Assembly (NCBI RefSeq): GCF_011745665.1
Contig: NZ_CP050253.1
Coordinates: forward strand, 1,525,418-1,589,417
DNA length: 64,000 bases
Direction of reading: 5' to 3'
Origin: Zophobihabitans entericus
GTDB taxonomy: Bacteria; Pseudomonadota; Gammaproteobacteria; Enterobacterales; Orbaceae
In this document: positions 42,748 to 53,953 of the stretch, in pieces
Position numbering within the stretch: the first letter of the stretch is position 1
Layout: the number at the start of each line of letters is the position of its first letter
Program-made: the position numbers and the translations under genes
Notes under the pieces: generated by a model
Databases searched by the model: none
What the model was told of the DNA's origin: nothing
The model's input: the letters and a program-made list of their open reading frames with translations, nothing else

Positions 42748-43865
42748 GTCTGTCTATTCGTCGCTTGCAAGCATTATGTGTGAAAGAGACTAAACAAATC
42801 ATTCGTGACCCGAGTAGTATGTTGATCGCTATTGTGATTCCTGTTCTGTTACTGCTTATCTTTAGTTATGGTATTAATCTGGACTCCAGTCGATTGAACG
42901 TGGGTGTTGTTGTTCAGGATGAAAGTCTGCCGGCGCAGCGTTTTGTACAGGTTTTACAAGGCTCAGATTATTTAAATCCGGTGGTTGCTTCTCATCGTGA
43001 AGTTCTTGATGATCAGCTTAAGATGGGGAATATCCGCAGTATCATTATTATCCCTAATGATTTTGGTAAACAATTTACCGATAATCAGGCCAGTATTCAG
43101 GTGATTACTGATGGCAGTGAGCCCAATATTGCTAACTTTGTACAAGCGTATATGCAAGGCGTATGGAGGATCTGGCAGCAACAAAATCTTCAGGATGCCG
43201 GGCAGGAGCTGACTAGTAGCATTGAGGTTGAAATGCGTTATTGGTTTAATGCTGCTGCAACCAGTCGGCACTTTATTATTCCGGGGGCAATCACTATCAT
43301 CATGACCGTTATCTGCTCGATCTTAACTTCACTGGTGATTGCCCGTGAGTGGGAAAGGGGCACAATGGAAGGGCTTCTCTCCACACCAATGACCAAATGG
43401 GAATTATTACTTTCTAAACTGTTACCTTATTACGGCCTGGGGCTGTTTGCGATGTTGATCTGCCTGTTATTTTCCATTTTTATTATCCATGTGCCATACC
43501 GGGGCTCATTTATTGCATTATTTATTCTCAGTAGTCTGTTTTTATTTACGGTACTTGGCATGGGACTGCTCATTTCAACACTGACCCGTAATCAGTTTAA
43601 TGCTGCCATGATTGCGATTAATGCGGCATTCCTGCCAGCTGTCATGTTATCCGGGTTTGTGTTTGAAATTAGTAGTATGCCGGTCATTATTCGCCTGACA
43701 ACTTATATTATTCCGGCGCGTTATTTTGTGAATTCTCTACAGACCCTGTTCCTATCAGGTGATGTCGTGTCTGTATTAATTACGAATGGCATTTTTTTAG
43801 CGGTGTTTACTTTGATTTTGTTAACGCTTGTGATGAGAACAACTAAATTGCATTTGGATCGATAA
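42744..43865 (+). CDS. ybhS: ABC-2 permease, YbhS-like
   Basis: This 373-residue ABC-2 permease has one N-terminal membrane helix ([18 protein letters not shown]), a large periplasmic domain and five to six C-terminal helices. The coupling-helix motif [16 protein letters not shown] is clear. Together with the next gene it forms a heterodimeric channel of the YbhFSR type. Confidence 0.88.
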   Translation: MSLSIRRLQALCVKETKQIIRDPSSMLIAIVIPVLLLLIFSYGINLDSSRLNVGVVVQDESLPAQRFVQVLQGSDYLNPVVASHREVLDDQLKMGNIRSIIIIPNDFGKQFTDNQASIQVITDGSEPNIANFVQAYMQGVWRIWQQQNLQDAGQELTSSIEVEMRYWFNAAATSRHFIIPGAITIIMTVICSILTSLVIAREWERGTMEGLLSTPMTKWELLLSKLLPYYGLGLFAMLICLLFSIFIIHVPYRGSFIALFILSSLFLFTVLGMGLLISTLTRNQFNAAMIAINAAFLPAVMLSGFVFEISSMPVIIRLTTYIIPARYFVNSLQTLFLSGDVVSVLITNGIFLAVFTLILLTLVMRTTKLHLDR

Positions 43866-43866
43866 T

Positions 43867-45003
43867 ATGTTGCCTATTTTTTCCCGATTTATGTGGATTT
43901 ATCGAATTGTAACATTGGTTAAAAAAGAGCTGTTGCTGCTGTTTAAAGAGAAGCAAACTCGAATGATTTTAATTATGCCGGTATTTTTACAGGTTATCAT
44001 CTTCCCGTTTGCAGCCACACTAAATGTGACCAATGCTACTATTGGTGTCTACCGGGAAGACACTGGGCAGGCTTCTTACGAGATTATTCAGCGTCTAATT
44101 AAAACGGAGGCATTTTCAACCATCCTTTTTTTAGATTCAGCTGAGCAGGTTGAAAATGCCATTAATCGTGGAGACATTCTGTTATCAGTGAACTTTCCGG
44201 GCGATTTTACTGCCCGTTTAGTCAGGCAGGATAACCCGCAGGTACAAGTAATTTTAGATGGGCGCCATTCTAACAGTGCACAGATCGCAGCTAATTATGT
44301 GCAGCAAGTGATTATGCAGTATCAACAAGAATCAGTCTGTCAGTTGCAAGGGAATTGTGACAGTAATCAGCTGATTATCCGCCACTGGTTTAATCCAAAT
44401 CTGGATTATAAATGGTTTGTTTTGCCTTCTCTAGTCGCTTTAATTACGACAATTGGTGTGTTGATTGTTACAGCACTTTCTATTGCCAGAGAGCGGGAAC
44501 AAGGCACATTTGAACAATTACTGGTTTCGCCATTAACCACCTTACAGATTTTTATTGGTAAAGCGATTCCTGCATTAATTGTGGCTACAGCACAAGGTAC
44601 AGTGATTTTAGTGGTAGGTATTTTTGCTTATCAGATTGCATTTCAGGGCTCATTATTACTCTATTATTTCTGTATTCTGGCTTATGGTCTGTCTTTGATA
44701 GGATTTGGATTATTAATTTCAGCACTCTGTTCTACCCAGCAGCAGGCTTTTATCGGGATTATCGTATTTTTAGTACCTGCTATTTTACTCTCTGGTTATA
44801 TTGCACCGGTAGAAAATATGCCCGAGTTTTTACAGCATATTACTGTGATAAATCCGGTGCGTCACTTTACTGAACTGACTAAAGAGATTTATTTAAAAAA
44901 TGTTTCCTTTGCTATTATCTGGAAAAGTTTATATCCTCTGTTTCTAATTGCGATGGCAACAAGCAGCTTTGCTTATTTTATTTTCAAAAAACGTATAGGG
45001 TAG
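43867..45003 (+). CDS. ybhR: ABC-2 permease, YbhR-like
   Basis: This 378-residue paralogue of the preceding permease has the coupling motif [16 protein letters not shown], a periplasmic insert with two cysteines ([12 protein letters not shown]) and a C-terminal membrane bundle. It starts one base after the ybhS-like stop. Confidence 0.88.
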   Translation: MLPIFSRFMWIYRIVTLVKKELLLLFKEKQTRMILIMPVFLQVIIFPFAATLNVTNATIGVYREDTGQASYEIIQRLIKTEAFSTILFLDSAEQVENAINRGDILLSVNFPGDFTARLVRQDNPQVQVILDGRHSNSAQIAANYVQQVIMQYQQESVCQLQGNCDSNQLIIRHWFNPNLDYKWFVLPSLVALITTIGVLIVTALSIAREREQGTFEQLLVSPLTTLQIFIGKAIPALIVATAQGTVILVVGIFAYQIAFQGSLLLYYFCILAYGLSLIGFGLLISALCSTQQQAFIGIIVFLVPAILLSGYIAPVENMPEFLQHITVINPVRHFTELTKEIYLKNVSFAIIWKSLYPLFLIAMATSSFAYFIFKKRIG

Positions 45004-45007
45004 AAAT

Positions 45008-45199
45008 ATGTATTGTGAATTAATCAGACAGCGATATGCTGAAATTGGTAGTAATGATATTGGTTATGTAGAAGATGCCTTATCTTGCGTTATGGAAGCG
45101 TTAAACGCTATTGCCAGTGATGACAGAACACCGGAAGATTTACGTGAAAAAGCAGCCTTTGCAGCAGCTAATTTACTGATGAGTGATTTTGAGGTTTAG
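45008..45199 (+). CDS. Small hypothetical protein at the end of the exporter operon
   Basis: A 63-residue acidic helical protein ([38 protein letters not shown]) begins four bases after the ybhR-like stop. It overlaps the convergent sensor-kinase gene by 32 bp. Composition looks coding. Family not recognised; its place suggests it is co-expressed with the exporter. Confidence 0.6.
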   Translation: MYCELIRQRYAEIGSNDIGYVEDALSCVMEALNAIASDDRTPEDLREKAAFAAANLLMSDFEV

Positions 45200-46640
45200 T
45201 ATTTTTCTTGGTTGGTCGTTTATTTAGCATATTGATTGGCAAATGAATAATAAAGCGGGTTGAGTCATCATCGGATTCGACCCAAATACTTCCCTGATGG
45301 ATATCAATAATCGATTTTACAATCGCTAGTCCAATACCTGCGCCCGAACCAGAACCGCCATCATTACGATTTCTTGACTCATCCGGACGATAGAAACGAT
45401 CAAACAGTTTTGGCAGATGTTCTGATGAGATTTTCTTACCCGGGTTTTGAACGACTATCTGAATATCGTACTTATCAACCTGAGACAAGGATACGGTAAT
45501 ACTCTCGCCTGATGGCGTATAACGAATGGCATTTGATAATAAATTACCAATAGCTCGGGAGAGCATTGCTCTATCACCCTGTATCACTGGCGCATTACCT
45601 TGCAGTACAAAAGAAACATTTTGTTCTTCAGCTACCGGCTCAAAATATTCAAAGATCGATTTTATCTCTTCTGTCAGGTCAATACTGATGGCTTCTGGTA
45701 TGGTCTTTTTATTATCAGTCTGAGCCAGAAATAACATATCTGTAATCATCTTAGACAGACGCTCATATTCTTCCAGATTGGAGTAAAGAATCTCCTGATA
45801 CTCTTCAACGGTTCTTTCTGTACGTAGAGCAATTTGAGTTTGAGTGACCAGATTAGTGATGGGTGTTCTCATTTCATGTGCGATATCAGCCGTAAAATTA
45901 CTTTGTCTTTGAAACACATCATCAATACGTGCCAGCATATCGTTAAACGCCTGCACAATACCGATAAACTTAGCCGGTACAATGGAAGTCGGGATTCGAT
46001 AACTTAAATGACGGGAAGTAATACTTTGAATCTTTTTACTTAAACGATTGAGTGGTTTTTGCGTTAAATAAACAGTTGAAATCGTCCAGATAAATGTAGT
46101 GATACAAGAGATTAACACTAAAATACGTAAACCATCACGCAATTGCTGAATAAACTTTTGTTGTAAGGTACGACCAACACCAGTGATAACAGTATATTCG
46201 TCACCAGCGTAGTTAGAGATTCTGGCGGCAGCTATGCGATAAGAGCGATCGTTATAGTTCCAGATCGCCGTATTACCGTTTTCAATAATGTAATTAAATT
46301 CGTTATGCTGCTGAACTAACGCTAAATCAGGTCCTCGGGTACGGTAGATCGTATTACCATCTTTATCGATGATATAAGCATATAAACCATTATGAGCAGC
46401 AAGAATTAATGAAGTATTTTGTTCAAACTCTTCATATTCAGTACGGGGATTGTGCAGAAATAACTCAGTATTGATTGAGTTAATTACTGCATTAACATCG
46501 GTGACGTTCTGCTGTACAGAATAATTATCAAAAGAACGCTCGATAATATAACTTAAAATAAATAGCAATGCGCTGGTAACGCAGCACAGTAAAATAGATA
46601 AACGAATTGAGAAAAATAAAGAGTAATACTTAGTCTTCAT
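45168..46640 (-). CDS. cusS: CusS-like sensor histidine kinase
   Basis: 490 residues: two membrane helices (about 10-32 and 172-195) flanking a periplasmic sensor, HAMP ([16 protein letters not shown]), H-box [15 protein letters not shown]-box [13 protein letters not shown] and G-box [12 protein letters not shown]. The length and the partner regulator fit the heavy-metal sensor family (Cu/Ag). No metal efflux genes are next to it in this window; instead two sRNA genes carry the response-regulator box. Confidence 0.85.
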   Translation of the reverse strand: MKTKYYSLFFSIRLSILLCCVTSALLFILSYIIERSFDNYSVQQNVTDVNAVINSINTELFLHNPRTEYEEFEQNTSLILAAHNGLYAYIIDKDGNTIYRTRGPDLALVQQHNEFNYIIENGNTAIWNYNDRSYRIAAARISNYAGDEYTVITGVGRTLQQKFIQQLRDGLRILVLISCITTFIWTISTVYLTQKPLNRLSKKIQSITSRHLSYRIPTSIVPAKFIGIVQAFNDMLARIDDVFQRQSNFTADIAHEMRTPITNLVTQTQIALRTERTVEEYQEILYSNLEEYERLSKMITDMLFLAQTDNKKTIPEAISIDLTEEIKSIFEYFEPVAEEQNVSFVLQGNAPVIQGDRAMLSRAIGNLLSNAIRYTPSGESITVSLSQVDKYDIQIVVQNPGKKISSEHLPKLFDRFYRPDESRNRNDGGSGSGAGIGLAIVKSIIDIHQGSIWVESDDDSTRFIIHLPINMLNKRPTKKNTKPQNHSSVN

Positions 46641-47313
46641 CCAGAATATCCAGTTTATATCCCATACCGCGAACAGTATGAATCAACTTGGGTTCAAAAG
46701 GTTGATCCACTTTATTACGCAGGCGACGAATAGCAACATCAATAACGTTAGTATCGCTATCAAAATTCATATCCCAAACTTGTGAAGCAATAAGAGAGCG
46801 AGGCAATACTTCACCAGGATGGCGTAAAAAGTATTCCAGTAACAAAAATTCTTTATTGGTTAAATCGATACGTTTGCCTGAACGGGTAACAGTACGCTTT
46901 GGAAGATCCATCACCAGGTCAGTAATTGTTAGCTGATTTAGATTAACCTGCGGACTATTACGACGTAATAATGATTTAATTCTGGCCAGTAACTCAGCAA
47001 AAGAAAATGGCTTAACCAGATAATCATCAGCACCTAAGTTCAAACCTTTTACTTTATCTTCAATTCTTCCCATTGCAGACAAAAGTAAAATTTGTGTATC
47101 TTTACCCGCTTCTCTGAGTGACTCAATAATTTTCCAGCCACTGATATCCGGTAGCATAACATCTAAAATAATCAGATCGTACTCTTCAGTCATAGCTTTG
47201 TGATAGCCGTCAAGCCCGTTATGTGTTAAGTCGACAACAAAACCAGATTCAACTAATCCCTGACGTAAATATTCACCTGTTTTGTGCTCATCTTCAACCA
47301 CTAACAATTTCAT
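46630..47313 (-). CDS. cusR: CusR-like response regulator
   Basis: 227 residues, with receiver phosphoacceptor D51 ([13 protein letters not shown]), K in [10 protein letters not shown] and an OmpR-type winged helix ([26 protein letters not shown]). The sequence is strikingly close to E. coli CusR as I remember it. It overlaps cusS by 11 bp. A CusR-type box (47399) lies 86 bp upstream and can serve both autoregulation and the divergent sRNA gene. Confidence 0.9.
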   Translation of the reverse strand: MKLLVVEDEHKTGEYLRQGLVESGFVVDLTHNGLDGYHKAMTEEYDLIILDVMLPDISGWKIIESLREAGKDTQILLLSAMGRIEDKVKGLNLGADDYLVKPFSFAELLARIKSLLRRNSPQVNLNQLTITDLVMDLPKRTVTRSGKRIDLTNKEFLLLEYFLRHPGEVLPRSLIASQVWDMNFDSDTNVIDVAIRRLRNKVDQPFEPKLIHTVRGMGYKLDILDED

Positions 47314-47398
47314 AAGCGTCCCTAATTAATAACAGTAAAACCATGACTTTATGTTATATAGCATAAAGTAAAGTTGATAAATAGCAAATAAGAAAAGT

Positions 47399-47417
47399 AT
47401 GACAAAATTGTCATTTT
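47399..47417. promoter_or_regulatory. CusR-type box 1
   Basis: ATGACAAAATTGTCATTTT equals the published E. coli CusR box pattern (ATGACAANNTTGTCATTTT). An extra ATGTCATT half-site follows. The -10 TATAGT (47448) is 49 bp from the box start; no good -35 is present, as expected for activator-dependent promoters. Confidence 0.8.
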
Positions 47418-47459
47418 CATGTCATTTAATCGTAGGTGTGAGAGGGTTATAGTGTATCC

Positions 47460-47570
47460 ATATTGTGTAGCACGGAGTTTTTAGTAGTTCTTTTTTTTCG
47501 TTGTTTTTATTTCCTTTCATCCATTCCTTGCAATTTGATGCGCCCTAACTTTTAGTTAGGGTTTTTTTTT
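47460..47570 (+). ncRNA. Candidate sRNA 1 under CusR control
   Basis: Predicted to start about seven bases after TATAGT and to end at the terminator CCCTAACT/AGTTAGGG plus nine T (47543-47570). The 3' half (from TTTCCTTTCATCCATTCC through GCAATTTGATGC) is almost identical to that of sRNA 2, while the 5' parts differ. There is no ORF of note. The C/U-rich CCUUUC and UUCCUU segments could pair with ribosome-binding sites. Confidence 0.7.
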
Positions 47571-47671
47571 GGTAATAATTTATTACCGATGGATAAAATG
47601 CCCGAAATAGTAAAATGACAAATTCTGTTGGTAGGGTAAAGCAAAATATCTGAAAAAGCGATTAAAACGAA

Positions 47672-47690
47672 ATGACAAAAGTGTCATTTT
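47672..47690. promoter_or_regulatory. CusR-type box 2
   Basis: ATGACAAAAGTGTCATTTT differs from box 1 at one position and is followed by the same ATGTCATT half-site. The distance to its -10 (TATATT, 47721) is again exactly 49 bp. Confidence 0.78.
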
Positions 47691-47732
47691 GATGTCATTC
47701 CAGAGTATGGAAATAAGGTTTATATTGTACTT

Positions 47733-47837
47733 AATGAAAGACACAAGGTAACCACTTTCTGTTTTTTATTGTTTTATTTCCTTTCATCCATTCCTTGCAA
47801 TTTGATGCACCCTAACTCTTAGTTAGGGTTTTTTTTA
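47733..47837 (+). ncRNA. Candidate sRNA 2 under CusR control
   Basis: Tandem copy of sRNA 1, 273 bp downstream. The conserved part starts at TTTCCTTTCATCCATTCC and ends at the terminator CCCTAACT/AGTTAGGG with a T-run (47810-47837). Loop and preceding base differ between copies while the stem is kept. The T-run also faces the convergent trmA gene end. Confidence 0.7.
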
Positions 47838-47840
47838 TGT

Positions 47841-48944
47841 TTAATTTTTCTTTTTTGCTAACACAACACCTGATTCCATATGCTCTGTATAAGGAAACTG
47901 ATCAAACATTGCCAGTTTCACGATGTCATGAGTTTCAGTTAATACAGCAAGATTATCTTTTAGTGTTAATGGATTACAGGAAATATAAATGATCGTTGGA
48001 TATTTCTGGATCATAGTCAGAGTTTTGTCATCAAGACCCGCACGTGGTGGATCAACCAGTACGGTATTACACTCATAAGAGGTTAAATCTATTCCTTTTA
48101 AACGATTAAATTCCCGTTCACCTTTTAGTGCTTCAGTAAAATCTTCTGCTGACATACGCAGGATCTTAACATTATCAATATCATTGACCTGAATATTATA
48201 CTGAGCAGCGCTGACAGACGGTTTTGCGATCTCTGTTGCCAGAACCTGACGGAAGTTTTTAGCCAGTGCTAAAGAGAAATTACCATTACCACAATACAGT
48301 TCCAATAGATCGCCTGTTGCATTTTTAGTTGCCTCAATTGCCCATTCCAACATCTGAATATTCACGCGCGCATTAGGCTGAGTAAAGCTATTTTCTACCT
48401 GACGATAAATAATATTGTGACCGTCAACAGACAGAACTTCATCAATGTAATCATTATCAAGATTGATTTGATGTTTTTTAGCCCGACCAATAATTTGTAC
48501 ATTAAAGCCTTGTGCGGTCAACTGATCTTTTAAATTTCTTGCTTCCAGCTCCCAGGCTTCATCCAGCTGTTTATGGTAGAGCAGAGTGATAATTAATTGC
48601 TGGCTCAAGGTGGAAAGATAATCGACCTGAAACAGTTTATAGCGTAGTGGATGATTATGTTTAATGGCTGCAAGCAAAGCGATCATCGCCTGATTAATCA
48701 GTTGTGAAGCAATCGGAAACTGCGTCACTTCAATACGTCTGCGTGTTAGCTGATCAAACATAATATGACAAATATGATCGCCATCATGCCAGATGCGAAA
48801 TTCAGCTCGCATTCTGTAGTGCTTAATTGGTGACGTAAACGCCTGTACTGCTGGTGGATTAAACTCAGCCATTAGCTTTGTAAGCGTTTTAATCTTGTGT
48901 TGAAACTGCTGCTGATAATTTTCGTCAGTTAATGAATTTGTCAT
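47841..48944 (-). CDS. trmA: tRNA (uracil-54-C5)-methyltransferase TrmA
   Basis: 367 residues (E. coli 366). SAM-binding motif [23 protein letters not shown], and the catalytic Cys in SCNPLTL followed by the EHMES end. It makes m5U54 in the T-loop of tRNAs and acts without an iron-sulphur cluster, as the absence of an N-terminal Cys cluster shows. Monocistronic. Confidence 0.95.
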   Translation of the reverse strand: MTNSLTDENYQQQFQHKIKTLTKLMAEFNPPAVQAFTSPIKHYRMRAEFRIWHDGDHICHIMFDQLTRRRIEVTQFPIASQLINQAMIALLAAIKHNHPLRYKLFQVDYLSTLSQQLIITLLYHKQLDEAWELEARNLKDQLTAQGFNVQIIGRAKKHQINLDNDYIDEVLSVDGHNIIYRQVENSFTQPNARVNIQMLEWAIEATKNATGDLLELYCGNGNFSLALAKNFRQVLATEIAKPSVSAAQYNIQVNDIDNVKILRMSAEDFTEALKGEREFNRLKGIDLTSYECNTVLVDPPRAGLDDKTLTMIQKYPTIIYISCNPLTLKDNLAVLTETHDIVKLAMFDQFPYTEHMESGVVLAKKKN

Positions 48945-49293
48945 TCTGTTTAGTACTGCAAATTGAGTAAGGGACTTAAATTTAGCGTCAAATTATAGTG
49001 AATAAGTTGATTAAAGTAAAACTTCAATAAAATCAATAATTTGTAAAATTAACTTATTGATTTTATTTAACTATTTAAATAAGTATTAGGTAAATACATA
49101 AAATTGCTTATAGTTAAGGTCTATGATCAGAGATAAAACTTGTAAATATTACCCGACATCAGATCAAATGACAGAAGATAGCTATATCTGGAATAGGAAA
49201 CACACAAAATAAATCTGGCGATAACGGGTATAAAACCGGATGAGTTATTGGTATGATTATCGCCGTTACTATCATGAATTAAGGATGAATCAA
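48945..49293. other. Intergenic region, trmA to the shikimate-dehydrogenase-like gene
   Basis: AT-rich and divergent, so it holds promoters for both neighbours. I see no conserved repeat, strong hairpin or additional gene. Confidence 0.5.
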
Positions 49294-50115
49294 ATGATTA
49301 ATAAAGATACTCAACTTTGTATGTCTTTATCCGGCAGACCGGGTAATTTTGGTACACGTTTTCACAACTATCTCTACCAAAAACTCAATTTAAACTTTAT
49401 CTATAAAGCATTTACGACCAAAGACTTAAAAGCAGCAATTGGTGGTGTACGTGCGCTTGGTATTCGGGGCTGTGCTGTGTCTATGCCATTTAAAGAAGAC
49501 TGCATTCCTTATCTTGATGAACTGGATATTTCAGCCAGTGCCATTCAATCAGTGAATACTATCGTTAATACAGATGGTTATCTGAAAGCCTATAATACGG
49601 ACTATATCGCGATTGCTAATTTAATTAAAAGCAATCAAATCAACCCAGATACTCATTTTGTATTGAAAGGTAGTGGGGGAATGGCAAAAGCAGTTGCCGG
49701 TGCGCTATTTGATGCAGGTTTTAAACACGGTACAATTTTAGCGCGTAATAAAGATAAGGGGACTGAACTGGCAAAACTTTATAACTACCAGTGGATCGCC
49801 AGTGAAGAAGAGTATGATTTATCTAAAGTACAAATGATTATTAATGTCACCCCGGTTGGCATGGCTGGCGGGGCGGAGGAACATGATTTGGCTTTTCCTG
49901 AACTATGGATTAAACAGGCTAAAATTGTTTTTGATGTGGTTGCTTTGCCGGTTGAAACACCAATGATTAAACTGGCAAAATCTCTGAATAAGAAAGTAAT
50001 TACCGGAGCAGAAGTCATTGCCATTCAGGCACTGGAACAATTTGTGTTATATACCGGTATCCGACCTGATGCAAAACTTATTGATGAAGCGGCAGCATTT
50101 GCCCGTAGTAATTAA
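49294..50115 (+). CDS. Shikimate dehydrogenase-like protein (HI0607 type)
   Basis: About 273 residues. The start MINKDTQLCMSLSGRPGNFG matches the Haemophilus HI0607 start I remember, and AAGGA lies eight bases upstream, so I reject the longer frame. Substrate-binding SMPFK (catalytic Lys) and NTDY (Asp) motifs, the NAD(P)-binding GSGGMAKA loop and ARNKDKG are present. The SDH-like subfamily has low shikimate activity and an unsettled physiological substrate. The gene is monocistronic. Confidence 0.9.
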   Translation: MINKDTQLCMSLSGRPGNFGTRFHNYLYQKLNLNFIYKAFTTKDLKAAIGGVRALGIRGCAVSMPFKEDCIPYLDELDISASAIQSVNTIVNTDGYLKAYNTDYIAIANLIKSNQINPDTHFVLKGSGGMAKAVAGALFDAGFKHGTILARNKDKGTELAKLYNYQWIASEEEYDLSKVQMIINVTPVGMAGGAEEHDLAFPELWIKQAKIVFDVVALPVETPMIKLAKSLNKKVITGAEVIAIQALEQFVLYTGIRPDAKLIDEAAAFARSN

Positions 50116-50147
50116 CTCTGGCAGTAACTAAAACAGTGATAACGAAC

Positions 50148-51212
50148 TTACTTTCTCAGTAAGTTCGTTACTTTAATTAAATAATTACGTGATTCCTGAG
50201 AAGCATGTTTTGAGGTCAGAGTTTTAAACACTTGTTCTGGTGTCATTGAGTTAATCACATCAACCGCTTTTTTACGATCTGCAGAGAACGTTGTCAGTAC
50301 ACTTCCAGCACCACCATTATAAGCAGTAATCATTGCGTATTTCATTGATAGTGGATTCTTAATGCCGACTAAATAACGATCCCGGATTAAAGCCAGATAA
50401 GCACCACCCATATTGACGTTATTTTTTGGGTCAAGCAGGTAAGAGCGGGTTGGTTCACCTTTCATCCCCCAGTTTTGATATAAATCACGGCCTGCAGTAT
50501 GTTGTTGTACCTGCATCAAACCAATGGCATCAGAACGGCTGACAGCAAATGGGTTGTAGTTAGATTCAACCTGCATAATGGCTAGAATGAGTGACTCATC
50601 CAGGTCGTAACGATTAGCCGTATTTTTCACCAGCGGTAAGAATTTATGCGCACGTTGATCGACGTGGTTGGCGACTAAATTAATCGTCACAAATGAGATT
50701 TGTTTGTCATCAGCTAAACGGGACTTTAGCTGATTATTAACTAAGTAGCTGGCAAAGTGGTTAGCTCGCCATTCCCAGCGAATTGGTTGCCCGGTTTCAT
50801 CAACCACCTGATTATACAAGAACGGCTCTTTGCTTGGGTCGATAGTCTTTGAATCATCTTTAAGCATATCGTCCGGTTCAGACATAAGGAGTGTTGAAAC
50901 GATAGCGCTGGTCAGTTCAGTTAATGGGTCGTGAGAAAGTGTTTCAATCGTGATACGACCAGAAACAAAGTTGATATGCACACGAGTTTGTAAGTTGTCA
51001 CTATAATGAACATAGTCTTTAGGGCCCGGAATAAGGACTTCCTGACGTCCCCAGATGTCCTGGATGTTGTCAGCGAATTGACTAATTAAAATGTTAAAAG
51101 CATTGGTGTCTTTAGTGTAATCTACCGGTCCTTGTCTGTTTGAAGACGTAGAACAAGCCGCTAAAATAAAGGTAATTAGCGAAAGGACAATGATTTTCGT
51201 TTTATTCATCAT
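50148..51212 (-). CDS. mltC: Membrane-bound lytic murein transglycosylase C
   Basis: Lipoprotein of about 354 residues with lipobox LAAC. The SLT catalytic domain contains the Glu in MQVESNYNPFAVSRSDAIGLMQVQ and the AYNGGAG motif. It cleaves peptidoglycan strands from the outer membrane. The start is at the MM pair (51212 or 51209). mutY-yggX-mltC is the conserved enteric order. Confidence 0.94.
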   Translation of the reverse strand: MMNKTKIIVLSLITFILAACSTSSNRQGPVDYTKDTNAFNILISQFADNIQDIWGRQEVLIPGPKDYVHYSDNLQTRVHINFVSGRITIETLSHDPLTELTSAIVSTLLMSEPDDMLKDDSKTIDPSKEPFLYNQVVDETGQPIRWEWRANHFASYLVNNQLKSRLADDKQISFVTINLVANHVDQRAHKFLPLVKNTANRYDLDESLILAIMQVESNYNPFAVSRSDAIGLMQVQQHTAGRDLYQNWGMKGEPTRSYLLDPKNNVNMGGAYLALIRDRYLVGIKNPLSMKYAMITAYNGGAGSVLTTFSADRKKAVDVINSMTPEQVFKTLTSKHASQESRNYLIKVTNLLRK

Positions 51213-51240
51213 AGGTTTAAAAAAGTTTAAGAAGTGCGCA

Positions 51241-51516
51241 TTATAGCTGTTTTGGTGGCGTATAGCCATGGATATCGACAGCTTCACCTTCAAACAGGAA
51301 CTTAATCATCGCTTCTTCTATCTGCTTCCGGTGCTCCGGGTTCATCATATTTAGTTTGTTTTCATTGATGAACATGGTCTGTTTTTTCATCCACTCCGAC
51401 CAGGCCTGCTTTGAGATCTCATTGTAAATTCGCTTGCCAATTTCTCCCGGATAAAGTTGAAAATCTAAGCCTTCAGCATCCTTCTTTAGATAGTGACAAA
51501 AAATTATTCTGCTCAT
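51241..51516 (-). CDS. yggX: YggX, Fe(II) trafficking / oxidative protection protein
   Basis: 91 residues, starting [19 protein letters not shown] with the conserved Cys and ending HGYTPP. Implicated in protecting iron-sulphur clusters, which fits its place after mutY, an Fe-S enzyme. Confidence 0.95.
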   Translation of the reverse strand: MSRIIFCHYLKKDAEGLDFQLYPGEIGKRIYNEISKQAWSEWMKKQTMFINENKLNMMNPEHRKQIEEAMIKFLFEGEAVDIHGYTPPKQL

Positions 51517-51531
51517 AATGTATTCCTTACT

Positions 51532-52590
51532 TTATATCTCTTTCGACTTAGATAATTGTTTCAATAAGTTATCAACCGGCGTTGCCAGACCTACTGTCTG
51601 GGGCTCATTCAGGTTATACCAACAGCCGGCTTGTTCTTCCCGGAAGCTGGTGCGATGAGTTATCTTACAATAAATTGGTACAATATCCAGATGAAAGTGG
51701 CTAAAGGTATGGCGAAAAGAGATCAGCTGCTCTGGTTTTTCTGTTTTAATCCCTTGTTTGTGCAGCCATTCCTGTAAATCACTTTCTGTCTTAAATTGTG
51801 GGAAGCAGTAAAGTCCACCCCAGATTCCTGTCGGTGGTCTTTGTTCCAGCCAGATAGTTTGCTTATCCTGCAGAATTAGAAAATAAGCGGTTTTTTCCGG
51901 GATCTCTTTCTTTGGTTTTTTCGTCGGATATTTTTGCCAGCTATTGGTCGCATAAGCCTCACAGTCACGGTTAACCGGGCAAAGTGTACATTTAGGTTTA
52001 GAACGAGTACAGATCAGTGCACCAATATCCATCATTGCTTGATTAAACTGTGCCACACCTTTAGCCGGAGTAACTGATTCACTAAGAGTCCATAATTTAT
52101 TTTCGACTGCCTTTTGTCCCGGCCATCCTTCAACTGCATAGTGTCTGGCTAGTACACGCTTTACGTTACCATCCAAAATAGCAAAATGTTGGTTTTGTGA
52201 GAGAGACAAAATTGCACCAGCGGTTGAACGCCCGACACCAGATAAACCAGCGACATCATCAAAAGTAGTTGGAAATGTTCCGTGAAAATGCCCAGCTACA
52301 TGTTGAGCAGCTTTATGCAGATTGCGAGCACGAGCATAATAACCAAGTCCGGTCCAGAGATGTAGCACATCATCAATAGGTGCTGCGGCTAAATCTGAAA
52401 TGGTTGGAAAGCGCTCAATAAATTTTTGAAAATAGGGGATCACTGTTGCAACCTGAGTTTGTTGTAACATCACCTCAGACAACCAAACGTGATAAGGGCT
52501 TTTTTCCTGCTGCCAGGGTAGGGTTTTACGTCCGTACAGCTCATACCAGTTCAGGACTGACTCGGAAAAGTGACTAAATCTTTCTGACAC
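51532..52590 (-). CDS. mutY: A/G-specific adenine glycosylase MutY
   Basis: 352 residues. Catalytic Glu in [10 protein letters not shown], helix-hairpin-helix [13 protein letters not shown] with catalytic Asp in [10 protein letters not shown], the 4Fe-4S cysteines of [17 protein letters not shown], and a C-terminal NUDIX-like 8-oxoG recognition domain. It removes A opposite 8-oxoG. Confidence 0.95.
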   Translation of the reverse strand: MSERFSHFSESVLNWYELYGRKTLPWQQEKSPYHVWLSEVMLQQTQVATVIPYFQKFIERFPTISDLAAAPIDDVLHLWTGLGYYARARNLHKAAQHVAGHFHGTFPTTFDDVAGLSGVGRSTAGAILSLSQNQHFAILDGNVKRVLARHYAVEGWPGQKAVENKLWTLSESVTPAKGVAQFNQAMMDIGALICTRSKPKCTLCPVNRDCEAYATNSWQKYPTKKPKKEIPEKTAYFLILQDKQTIWLEQRPPTGIWGGLYCFPQFKTESDLQEWLHKQGIKTEKPEQLISFRHTFSHFHLDIVPIYCKITHRTSFREEQAGCWYNLNEPQTVGLATPVDNLLKQLSKSKEI

Positions 52591-52710
52591 AATAATAACT
52601 CTATGTTTTCTGTTACTTATTAATACTATTTAGCTTCGGCAAAACATTAAGCGCTTAAATACAAGGGATCTTTATTCTGTCCGAAGCCAAACCAAATAAT
52701 CTATTTAATA

Positions 52711-53862
52711 TCAGGCCACCGGTAATAAGTTATCGCTCGGATAACAGCCCAGTACTTTCATAAATAAGGTGATGGATGATAACTCTTTTAGTGCCTGTTG
52801 CATATCCATTGTACCAAGATTACCCTGTAAATCGATGTAGAACATCTCTTCCCAAGGATTTCCGTGAATTGGTCTGGATTCTAACTTGGTCATGGCAATA
52901 TTATGTTTACGCAGAACCAGTAAAGCATCAACCAGCGCACCGGATTGCTGACCGGTTTTCATCAAAATGGTGGTTTTAGCCGGGATTTGGCCTGAAACCT
53001 CAATCGGCTTACGGGACAGGACAATAAAGCGTGTGATATTTTCTTTCTGATTAGCAAAATTGTGTGCTAAGACCTGAAGTCCATACAGCTCACCACCATC
53101 TTTATTACCCATGGCGGCAACAGTTGGATTATCAAGTTTTGCCACTGTCTCCATCGCTGATGAAGTACTATCGCAATAAACGATCTTCCAGTGAGGGTAC
53201 TGAGCTAAAAAATTACTACATTGCTGGAATGGTTGCGGGTGACTATAGACGGTTTCAATCTTATCTAAATCCGTCTGACCTTTAGCTAAAATGCAGTGAT
53301 CAATCGGTAATGCTAGTTCGGCAACAATATGTAAATTAGTTTTTTGTAGCAAGTCATAAACTTCATTGATTGAACCTGAGCTGCTATTTTCCAACGGTAA
53401 AATACCGTAATCAACAAAACCCTCTTCCACCTGATGAAAGATATCAGTAAAGTTTTGGCAACCACATTCGACCATTTGATTAAAGTGGATGCTGGCATAA
53501 CGGCGAGCTGCTAAATGTGAATAAGAACCTTTAGGGCCTAAAAAGGCAATTTTAGCCGTCGTTTCTGAATTATGATTTAACTGCTTTTGCAGAATTTTTT
53601 GCTGCATTAGGACAGAATCTTCAATAATTAGCTGATACAGACGAGTAATATAGATTTCATCCAGATCATAAGCCTTACCTTGTTCTGTCAGCAGTTTTAA
53701 CAGTGCATGTTCACGCGCAATATCCCGTACCGGTAAATTAGCTGCTATCTTGGTATAAATGACCTCTTTAGACAGATTACGACGATCTGCCAACAGATTT
53801 AATAATTGCTTATCCAGCGCGGTAATTTTTTCACGTAGTGGTAATAACGGATTGTTAGACAT
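52711..53862 (-). CDS. pheA: Bifunctional chorismate mutase/prephenate dehydratase (P-protein)
   Basis: About 383 residues. Chorismate mutase domain (1-90, [20 protein letters not shown]), prephenate dehydratase domain with [14 protein letters not shown] and the TRF motif, and a C-terminal ACT regulatory domain with ESRP. It catalyses two steps of phenylalanine synthesis. I use the ATG at 53862; the longer frame starts with TTG. No leader peptide rich in Phe was seen upstream. Confidence 0.95.
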   Translation of the reverse strand: MSNNPLLPLREKITALDKQLLNLLADRRNLSKEVIYTKIAANLPVRDIAREHALLKLLTEQGKAYDLDEIYITRLYQLIIEDSVLMQQKILQKQLNHNSETTAKIAFLGPKGSYSHLAARRYASIHFNQMVECGCQNFTDIFHQVEEGFVDYGILPLENSSSGSINEVYDLLQKTNLHIVAELALPIDHCILAKGQTDLDKIETVYSHPQPFQQCSNFLAQYPHWKIVYCDSTSSAMETVAKLDNPTVAAMGNKDGGELYGLQVLAHNFANQKENITRFIVLSRKPIEVSGQIPAKTTILMKTGQQSGALVDALLVLRKHNIAMTKLESRPIHGNPWEEMFYIDLQGNLGTMDMQQALKELSSITLFMKVLGCYPSDNLLPVA

Positions 53863-53913
53863 AAATGACAAGACTCAAGGCAGTAAGATTAGTGTATAAG
53901 TATCACATAAAAT

Positions 53914-53935
53914 AAAGGCACTATACAGTGCCTTT
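53914..53935. terminator. Terminator after hpf/raiA
   Basis: AAGGCAC/GTGCCTT stem with T/A tracts on both sides, between the ribosome-hibernation gene and pheA. Confidence 0.7.
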
Positions 53936-53953
53936 TATCAGAATTATTTCGTA

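Noticed and set aside
53872-53953. pheA leader-peptide attenuator
   Set aside because: No short ORF with Phe codons precedes the hairpin; the hairpin is better explained as the raiA terminator.
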